Source of the DNA: Clostridiales bacterium
Lineage (GTDB): Bacteria; Bacillota; Clostridia; UBA1381
Direction of reading: 5' to 3'
NCBI GenBank assembly: GCA_003453455.1
Contig: DMLG01000152.1
Span: 1 to 6,647 of the forward strand
Length of the DNA: 6,647 bases
Positions 1 to 3,915 of the stretch are shown here, piece by piece. Positions within the stretch are counted from its first letter, which is position 1; each line of letters opens with the position of its first letter. The notes beneath the pieces were generated by a model that saw nothing but the letters and a program-made list of their open reading frames with translations, had not been told where the DNA came from and did no database searches. The position numbers and the translations under genes are program-made.

Positions 1-312
1 TTGAGTCCCTTTTGAAAAATATCTGTCCCTTAACCGTTCAAGACCGGTATAATAATCATCTTCACTTATTAAATCGAGGCTTCGTGCATATTTTAGCTTA
101 TCAAGAGCCGCGGAAAACGCCTTTACTACCTCTTTGCCGTTTTCTGCAAGCCCTGATGCAGTATCCAAAGCAATATACTTTCCAACTTCATTACGAAGCG
201 GTGAGTTTTCCGTACCCAAGGATAGAGACGATTTCATTTCAGCTAACAGTTTTTTTGACCAGCCTTTTATTTTCTCTTTAATCTCCGAAGTAAATTCAAA
301 TAAGTTATTCAT
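1..312 (-). CDS. Probable tape-measure-related tail protein, N-terminal 104 codons (3' end beyond the window)
   Basis: An open frame of 104 codons runs from an ATG at 312-310 to the left edge without a stop; it is one I translated by hand from the minus strand. The start has a good ribosome binding site, GAGG at 321-318, five bases upstream. The protein is charged and helical (begins MNNLFEFTSEIKEKIKGW). Two stretches recall segments of Bacillota phage tape measure proteins: NSPLRNEVGKYIALDTASG (about residues 37-55), like the SPSKvfrdEvGkyIa segments common late in these proteins, and a YYTGLERLRDRYFSKG stretch near residues 87-102. The position directly after the Gp15-type chaperone is where the tape measure gene, which sets tail length, is expected. 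What is odd is that the usual N-terminal tape-measure region is absent and these motifs come at once. It could be a short tape measure, one piece of a split one, or a different tail protein. The family call is from memory of sequence patterns, not a search. Confidence 0.55.
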   Translation of the reverse strand, partial: MNNLFEFTSEIKEKIKGWSKKLLAEMKSSLSLGTENSPLRNEVGKYIALDTASGLAENGKEVVKAFSAALDKLKYARSLDLISEDDYYTGLERLRDRYFSKGTQ

Positions 313-352
313 TTTTTCCTCTTTCCAAGATGTGCATATATGCATGGCAAAG
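313..352 (-). other. Intergenic gap with a 12-bp perfect palindrome
   Basis: The 40-base gap between the chaperone gene and the next tail gene holds the ribosome binding site of the latter (GAGG, 321-318) and a perfect palindrome TGCATATATGCA at 333-344. The same 10-base core GCATATATGC recurs inside the portal gene at 4193-4202. There is no U-tract and the palindrome leaves no loop, so it is not a terminator. Function is unknown and chance is possible. Confidence 0.4.
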
Positions 353-931
353 CTAAAATGCCCTGCTTAGTTCATCTGCTATGTTAACCTCTGTAAGACG
401 CTCATCACCCGATTCCAGTTTATATAAATCCTTCATCCTGCGATAAAAATCGCGTCTTTTCGGGTCCTCTATTTTGGACAAATCAACGCTTCGCCATGCA
501 ATAATCTTTCCAAGCCTTGTGTTTTCGGAAAGACCGTTTAAAAGAGCAAGAAAGCTGTACCAATGCATATTGGTTTTCGCAAGGTCTATGCCATATTCCT
601 GAAAAAATGAGGAATAAATATACTCAGAGTCTTCGGTAAAATCAAAAACCTTTTTACACTTTTTTCGCTTTTTGCCATTTTTATTGCTGCTTGCAGCGGC
701 AAAAAACTTAAAAAGCACTTCCATTGTATCTTCCAAGGTGTCAGGCAGCCTTTTGCACCTTTTAGAATCAAAACAGCAAAGTATGCAAGATGTGGACTTT
801 TCGGCGGAATTTTTACTTTTGTCTGTTACTATCTGGTGGAATTTGAGCCATACCTTAAAATCTGTTTTTACTGGATATATTTTCCCTTTAAATTCAACGC
901 TGTCACAGAGCGCATCGGTAATTATATTCAT
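353..931 (-). CDS. Gp15-family phage tail protein, probable tail assembly chaperone
   Basis: This 192-residue protein matches the bacteriophage Gp15 family (named for a Listeria A118-type protein) along its length: the N-terminal TD-alcdSVEFKGKIYPVKTDF stretch (about 5-25), a Lys-rich linker (84-94), then FDFTEDSEYIYSSF, the YGIDL motif and MHWYSFLALLNGL (about 96-133) and a C-terminal YRRMKDLYKLE helix. The gene sits between tail tube and tape measure, the slot of the tail assembly chaperone that binds the tape measure before tube polymerisation; that role is inferred from position. The ATG at 931-929 is supported by AAGGAG (942-937) five bases upstream. Unusual features are a cysteine cluster (C49, C52, C53, C59 plus C92) and an in-frame A AAA AAG slippery heptamer at 665-659, after which a -1 shift would end translation at residue 92. 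No second chaperone ORF follows. Family call is firm, function moderately so. Confidence 0.85.
   Translation of the reverse strand: MNIITDALCDSVEFKGKIYPVKTDFKVWLKFHQIVTDKSKNSAEKSTSCILCCFDSKRCKRLPDTLEDTMEVLFKFFAAASSNKNGKKRKKCKKVFDFTEDSEYIYSSFFQEYGIDLAKTNMHWYSFLALLNGLSENTRLGKIIAWRSVDLSKIEDPKRRDFYRRMKDLYKLESGDERLTEVNIADELSRAF
659..665 (-). promoter_or_regulatory. Candidate -1 ribosomal frameshift site (A AAA AAG)
   Basis: In the chaperone reading frame the codons CGA AAA AAG (residues 89-91) give the heptamer A AAA AAG, the strongest class of bacterial -1 slippery site, as in E. coli dnaX. After slippage the next codons are GTG TAA, so the product would be 92 residues ending in KKV. A weak 6-bp stem (GTAAAA at 657-652 with TTTTAC at 641-636) lies just after it; it is AU-rich and closer than the usual spacer. 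No internal Shine-Dalgarno stimulator is visible upstream. Lysine-rich coding makes this heptamer fairly likely by chance; another occurs at the scaffold start. Confidence 0.3.
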
Positions 932-959
932 TCTTGCTCCTTTTTTAGCACATCTTTGT

Positions 960-1442
960 TTACTCTGCTTCGGTGAAGGTTATTGTCTGCCAATCATCGG
1001 AAGACTCAGCCTCTCCAAAAACTATTTCTCCCGAAGCTTTCATATTTCCGCTTAAAGTATATGTATCGCTGTCATCGCCCTCCGATGCAGGAATAATCGA
1101 AAATGCCCTTTTTACAGCGCTTGCGATACCATTTGAATTGGCAGTTGTCAAATCTACAATAACAATGTTTTTAACTGCATCTTCGCCTATCAGTTCCCGG
1201 TCTGCGATTTGCGCAAATTCTTTATGCACAGAATTTTCGGGATCGTAATCCATTTTATATGATATTGCAGGCGAGTATCCTATAACGGCATTTCTTTCGC
1301 TACTTTCGTCAACATATTTTCGTGAATATTCCTTTGGATTTTTCGATACGGAAAGCTCTGTAAATTCAGTCATTCTTCTGTAAACTTCATTTCCGTCTTC
1401 CGTGACCTGCATAAATGCCAGCTTTTCACTTCTTTTTATCAT
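960..1442 (-). CDS. Major tail (tube) protein
   Basis: This 160-residue protein resembles the major tail proteins of A118-like and Clostridia phages, which stack as hexameric rings to build the tail tube. Typical marks are the N-terminus MIKRSEKLAFMQV, the SVSKNPKEYSRKYVDE stretch (about 29-44), VIGYSPAISYKMDYD (about 51-65), the ELIGEDAVKNIVIVD strand region and a C-terminal SGNMKASGEIVFGEA beta segment. I chose the ATG at 1442-1440 because AGAAAGGA (1458-1451) lies eight bases upstream and the MIKRSEK start agrees with the family; a TTG eight codons further up (1466) has no ribosome binding site and falls inside a hairpin. The gene follows the tail terminator gene by 39 bases and precedes the chaperone gene by 28. 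As a protein needed in hundreds of copies it should be strongly translated, and the leader hairpin may matter for that. Confidence 0.87.
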   Translation of the reverse strand: MIKRSEKLAFMQVTEDGNEVYRRMTEFTELSVSKNPKEYSRKYVDESSERNAVIGYSPAISYKMDYDPENSVHKEFAQIADRELIGEDAVKNIVIVDLTTANSNGIASAVKRAFSIIPASEGDDSDTYTLSGNMKASGEIVFGEAESSDDWQTITFTEAE

Positions 1443-1457
1443 AACTTTTTTCCTTTC

Positions 1458-1476
1458 TGCCCGCAAAATGCAGGCA
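1458..1476 (-). promoter_or_regulatory. Leader hairpin beside the tail tube gene ribosome binding site
   Basis: In the minus-strand transcript TGCCTGC and GCGGGCA pair in a 7-bp stem with one U-G wobble, around a 5-base loop (ATTTT). The stem ends at the first base of the AGAAAGGA Shine-Dalgarno (1458-1451) of the major tail gene. No U-tract follows (the next bases are GAAAGGAAAAAAG), so it is not a factor-independent terminator. It could protect a processed 5' end or influence ribosome access; that part is inference. Confidence 0.45.
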
Positions 1477-1481
1477 AATCT

Positions 1482-1904
1482 CTAATTTTTACCCTTATAA
1501 AGCAGCCTCAGCTCAAACTGAATTCTTGCAGAAGTCCTTGCGGTATCCAGAACTTCTCCGCCCTTTGTAACCTCAATTGCTATCGGGACCAACTCCATAT
1601 CCTTAAAATCAGGAAATACCTTTGCTTCATTTTGTGCAAAAATCCAATTTTCAAATATCTCAAAAAAATCCGAAATTGCAAGATTTGATTCTAAGTCCCC
1701 ATCATAAGCAATTCTGCCTACAAGTAAAAAGCAATACTGCCTTATCGTTTCGCCGCTTACATAGCGCTTCACTATCGGGTCTTTTGCCACATTGCTAATC
1801 GTAAAGCTGTCCGGTTTTTGTGATAAATAATTTATATTTATCTCCTTATCCGAAAGCTCAGGACAGGTGGCAAGATAGTTTTTTAAGCTCTCAATTATAC
1901 TCAT
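1482..1904 (-). CDS. Minor capsid/tail terminator-like protein
   Basis: This 140-residue protein looks like the phage 'minor capsid protein' family (Minor_capsid_3 type) whose position just before the tail tube gene fits a tail terminator, the ring that stops tube growth and docks the tail to the head. Recognisable stretches are SLKNYLATCPEL (6-17), INYLSQKPDSFTI, DPIVKRYVSGETIRQYCFLL (about 42-61), the AYDGD turn with a following SNLAISDFFEIFENWI helix, and a C-terminal TARTSARIQFELRLLY strand. Length is normal for the family. The ATG (1904-1902) directly abuts the TAA of the upstream gene (1907-1905) and has no clear Shine-Dalgarno, so translation probably depends on coupling. Members of this family are often mislabelled as chloramphenicol resistance proteins; nothing in the sequence supports an acetyltransferase. 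The tail-terminator role is inferred from family and position. Confidence 0.75.
   Translation of the reverse strand: MSIIESLKNYLATCPELSDKEININYLSQKPDSFTISNVAKDPIVKRYVSGETIRQYCFLLVGRIAYDGDLESNLAISDFFEIFENWIFAQNEAKVFPDFKDMELVPIAIEVTKGGEVLDTARTSARIQFELRLLYKGKN
1873..1889 (-). repeat. 17-bp repeat, copy 1 (tail terminator gene start)
   Basis: AGCTTAAAAAACTATCT (minus strand) encodes part of SLKNYLA near the start of the tail terminator-like protein and is identical to 5187-5203 in the portal gene. The flanking codons differ synonymously, and the peptide match extends to nine residues (SLKNYLA[ST]C). Confidence 0.5.
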
Positions 1905-2207
1905 TTATTTTTCACACACCAGCTTATAATGCGGTGTTGTCCCCCTTAGATTATTGCAAATTTTCATCACTTTAAAATCCTCGGCTCTGTCAGCTTCACC
2001 GCAATGTTTTCCAAGTCTGACAAAATCACCTATGGAAATCTCCAATTCAGTTTTTGTAAAAATTCGCAGAAGGCATGTGCTGCTGTCAAAAAAACCTTTT
2101 TGCTTTATTCCGTTCTTATCAATTGAAGATACCATTTTTGCAGATAATATAGGAAAAATACATCTTTTCCCGTCATGCCAGACGGTTGCGAAAGATTGGG
2201 TAATCAT
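1905..2207 (-). CDS. Putative minor capsid / head-closure (stopper) protein
   Basis: A 100-residue, beta-rich protein with ISIGDFVRLGKH (about 57-68) and a C-terminal KICNNLRGTTPHYKLV segment, a pattern (a GD-phi-phi-hydrophobic strand, later NxRG[ST]xPH) seen in the small neck proteins that follow the head-tail connector in Bacillota phages. These plug the connector after DNA packaging and provide the docking surface for the tail. The start ATG (2207-2205) overlaps the upstream stop as ATGA and has AGGGG nine bases upstream, so it is probably translated by reinitiation as well as directly. Its stop is immediately followed by the next gene's ATG. The assignment rests on gene order plus these short motifs; the exact family (Minor_capsid_1 type or a DUF6751-like relative) I cannot settle. 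Weaker call than its neighbours. Confidence 0.6.
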   Translation of the reverse strand: MITQSFATVWHDGKRCIFPILSAKMVSSIDKNGIKQKGFFDSSTCLLRIFTKTELEISIGDFVRLGKHCGEADRAEDFKVMKICNNLRGTTPHYKLVCEK

Positions 2208-2533
2208 ACTACAACACCCCTAAATAAAAGTCCGCTTTTTGAAAGCCATCGTGCTGCAATTTCATAAATGCCTTCGTCTGTATTCCCCTTTTCAAAGCGT
2301 ACGCTGTAACCATCGTTGTTCTCCGATACAATTCCGCTTCTTCTCGCCTTTTCATATAGGAATTCAGCGACTTCGCAAATACACATTTTCACATCTTCGT
2401 CGGGGGACTCGGTAATATCGCGTGTCGTAAAGCGGTTTAGAGCCGCTATTGCACGCTTTTCCCATAAGTAAAAGCTTTCAAGCGGAATTTTTGCCTCATT
2501 TGCATAGGTTCTGTCATAAAATCCCACTATCAT
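2204..2533 (-). CDS. Phage head-tail connector (adaptor) protein
   Basis: This 109-residue, mainly helical protein fits the head-tail connector/adaptor type (HK97 gp6 / SPP1 gp15-like), which forms a ring under the portal. The central helix VKMCICEVAEFLYEKARR (about 48-65), the SGIVSENNDGYSVRFEKG loop (about 66-83) and the C-terminal AARWLSKSGLLFRGV (about 93-107) match the pattern common in Clostridia phage connectors, where a serine-rich E-NDGYSV loop and a GLLYRGV ending recur. It directly follows the capsid gene, as expected. The ATG at 2533-2531 has the best ribosome binding site in the window, AGGAGG at 2546-2541, seven bases upstream and overlapping the capsid stop codon. The stop overlaps the next start as ATGA. 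Confidence 0.78.
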   Translation of the reverse strand: MIVGFYDRTYANEAKIPLESFYLWEKRAIAALNRFTTRDITESPDEDVKMCICEVAEFLYEKARRSGIVSENNDGYSVRFEKGNTDEGIYEIAARWLSKSGLLFRGVVV

Positions 2534-2540
2534 ATAAAAG

Positions 2541-2546
2541 CCTCCT
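2541..2546 (-). promoter_or_regulatory. Consensus Shine-Dalgarno overlapping the capsid stop codon
   Basis: AGGAGG lies seven bases before the connector ATG, and its first two bases (AG) are the last two of the capsid gene's TAG stop (2547-2545). It is the only full six-base consensus site among the genes here, and it fixes the connector start at 2533. Confidence 0.8.
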
Positions 2547-3420
2547 ATAAGTTAGAATCTGCTTCGACGGCAGGGGCGTTTTCTGCAAATTTTGCAAGAA
2601 CAACCTTGCCTTCATTTGAAAGAACAACTGTATAGAATTTATCAACCGAAATATCTGTAACACGCTTTAAGGTCTGTCTTTCAGTTTCAACATTTGTGTC
2701 CCTCTTTAAATAAATTGTAAGAGCCGGTGTTTCATCTTCACATTCTTTGTCTTCTGAAAGCTTAACGATAGGACATGTGTAGTAGCCGTCCTCAAGCGGT
2801 ACCTTTTTTGACGGAACAACAATAGTATTTGCAATCATTCCGATTTCGCCTGTTACCGAAACATCGCCCATATACTTTTCTCTTGAAATGAAATCCTCAT
2901 CGTGACGGAGTTGGGTAAGCTGCGACGGATGTACGAAAATGACCTTTCTGCAATTTGATTCCTCGCCGAATTTATCAATTGCGTCAATTATGCCGTCATA
3001 GGATATAATGCCGCCTGCATCATATTCCAAAGAAGCCGTCAAAAGTGCGTCCATAGCGTCATTGTCAACCTTTGCTGCAATAGCCATAGCAAGCTGATTA
3101 TTTGTTTCGCCTATTGGGTTTCCGTATCCGGACAAAACTGCCTCATCTGAAAGCTCAACAGCCTTCATAGCCTTTTTAATGGTCGCCTCTGTGGTAGTTG
3201 TAACAAGCTTTGTTGTTCCTACCGCAACGCCCTCTGCAACATCATCCGCATCGCCTATATAGGAATACTGCGGAACTACAATTGTATCGCCTGCAACGCC
3301 TGTTAAGCTGTCGTCAACCTTTGCAAAAGGCGCTACCACAATTTTCTTTTCAATCTTTGCGGAAATCATATCCGCCATTACCTTAGGATTTACCAAATCA
3401 CTTATTTTTGTCAATGCCAT
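2545..3420 (-). CDS. Major capsid protein, N4-gp56-type family (HK97 fold)
   Basis: A 291-residue protein recognisable as the major head protein common in Bacillota phages and usually labelled N4-gp56 family. Landmarks are the N-terminus MALTKISDLVNPKVMADMIS, GVAGDTIVVPQYSYIGDADD (41-60), VELSDEAVLSGYGNPIGE (88-105), the AKVDNDAMDALL helix (116-127), FVHPSQLTQLR (162-172), GEIGMIANTIVVPS (191-204) and the closing LTIYLKRDTNVETER strand with DISVDKFYTVVLSNEGKVVL (234-275). Length is normal, with no N-terminal delta domain, consistent with the separate scaffold gene just upstream. The subunits assemble on the scaffold and then expand. The MALTK start agrees with the family, but its ribosome binding site is poor: AAAGG lies 13 bases away, and a six-codon mini-ORF overlaps the start. 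The last few residues (after about 280) are a variable, acidic tail. Confidence 0.93.
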   Translation of the reverse strand: MALTKISDLVNPKVMADMISAKIEKKIVVAPFAKVDDSLTGVAGDTIVVPQYSYIGDADDVAEGVAVGTTKLVTTTTEATIKKAMKAVELSDEAVLSGYGNPIGETNNQLAMAIAAKVDNDAMDALLTASLEYDAGGIISYDGIIDAIDKFGEESNCRKVIFVHPSQLTQLRHDEDFISREKYMGDVSVTGEIGMIANTIVVPSKKVPLEDGYYTCPIVKLSEDKECEDETPALTIYLKRDTNVETERQTLKRVTDISVDKFYTVVLSNEGKVVLAKFAENAPAVEADSNL

Positions 3421-3431
3421 ATTTTTACCAT
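3411..3431 (-). promoter_or_regulatory. Mini-ORF (MVKIWH) overlapping the capsid gene start
   Basis: An ATG at 3431-3429 opens a six-codon frame whose TGA (3413-3411) ends ten bases inside the capsid gene. GAAAGG (3439-3434) is two bases before this ATG and 13 before the capsid ATG, so neither spacing is ideal. Translation of the mini-ORF could feed ribosomes to the capsid start, but that is inference and the arrangement may be accidental. Confidence 0.25.
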
Positions 3432-3471
3432 AGCCTTTCTGCTCACTTTTGGAGCCAAAATTTTTTGATTT
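3421..3471 (-). other. Scaffold-capsid intergenic leader with weak alternative hairpins
   Basis: This 51-base gap is the longest in the window. Its transcript has two mutually exclusive small stems: TTTTG/CAAAA around GCTC (3447-3460), and GCTC/GAGC around a 7-base loop (3441-3455). Both are weak, and neither is followed on the minus strand by a T-tract. The gap also carries the suboptimal capsid ribosome binding site. No promoter with recognisable -35 and -10 boxes is evident. Confidence 0.3.
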
Positions 3472-3915
3472 TTATCTTTCTTGAAGCTGCTTGTAAAGTG
3501 CGGGATTTTCAAGGAAAAGTTTTAATCTTTTTTTGTAGCCAAGGGCTTCAAAGCTCTTTTTTGTAAGCTCCTTCGCACCCTTATTCTGCGCTGTAAAATG
3601 CGGCTTTTTCTCCTCTGCATCAAAAAGATAGCCACAACTTTTTTTAAGCTCTTCTATCTGCTCGGAAAGTCCGCTCATTTTACCATCTGATAAGCCGATT
3701 TTTTCAAGCTCTAAAAGCGCCTTTACCGCTTTTACATTCTTAGCTCCCGACTTTGCAATTCCGTCGTTTATAAGCCTTTCAAGCTCAGACTTTTTATAAA
3801 GCTCCTCTGTTTCTTTTTTCCCTTTTTCATAAGCTTCTTTTTCGAGCGTTTCAAGCTCTTTTAACTGCCCATCTGTCACATTTGGAAAAATCTTTTCAAT
3901 TTCCTTTTTTTTCAT
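3472..3915 (-). CDS. Phage scaffolding protein (minor structural protein GP20 type)
   Basis: A 147-residue, highly charged protein that fits the Phage_GP20 scaffold family: a lysine/glutamate-rich coiled-coil N-terminal half (about 15-50), then the diagnostic block INDGIAKSGAKNVKAVKALL (49-68), a LEKIGLSDGKMSGLSEQIEELK stretch (70-91, here split for reading) and YLFDAEEKKPHF. It ends with GYKKRLKLFLENPALYKQL, a basic helix of the kind used to hold capsid subunits. It is on the short side for the family, which is often nearer 180-200 residues. The scaffold is an internal core that guides capsid assembly and then leaves. The ATG (3915-3913) has AGGA (3927-3924) eight bases upstream and lies inside the end of the portal gene, a 20-base overlap containing a run of eight A. 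Confidence 0.85.
   Translation of the reverse strand: MKKKEIEKIFPNVTDGQLKELETLEKEAYEKGKKETEELYKKSELERLINDGIAKSGAKNVKAVKALLELEKIGLSDGKMSGLSEQIEELKKSCGYLFDAEEKKPHFTAQNKGAKELTKKSFEALGYKKRLKLFLENPALYKQLQER

Noticed and set aside
12..370. Plus-strand frames at 12-281 and 134-370
   Set aside because: They lie opposite the minus-strand tape-measure candidate, have no plausible domain, and all recognisable genes here run on the minus strand.
586..771. A 61-residue minus-strand frame inside the Gp15-type gene
   Set aside because: It is an out-of-frame shadow of a gene with a firm family match and has no family resemblance of its own.
672..1248. Plus-strand frames at 672-1055 and 973-1248
   Set aside because: They are antisense shadows of the chaperone and tail tube genes, with no recognisable protein.
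1443..1466. TTG start at 1466 giving a 168-residue tail tube protein
   Set aside because: No ribosome binding site precedes it, it lies in a hairpin, and the ATG at 1442 has a good site and matches the family's N-terminus.
1482..1904. Chloramphenicol resistance protein label for the tail terminator-like gene
   Set aside because: This is a known misannotation of the phage family; no acetyltransferase or efflux features are present and the context is purely structural.
1954..2223. Plus-strand 89-residue frame
   Set aside because: Antisense to the head-closure gene; composition is that of a reversed coding strand and nothing is recognisable.
3447..3460. TTTTGGAGCCAAAA inverted repeat as a transcription terminator
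   Set aside because: The stem is only five or six mostly A-T pairs with a tiny loop, no T-tract follows on the minus strand, and a terminator between scaffold and capsid genes would make little sense.
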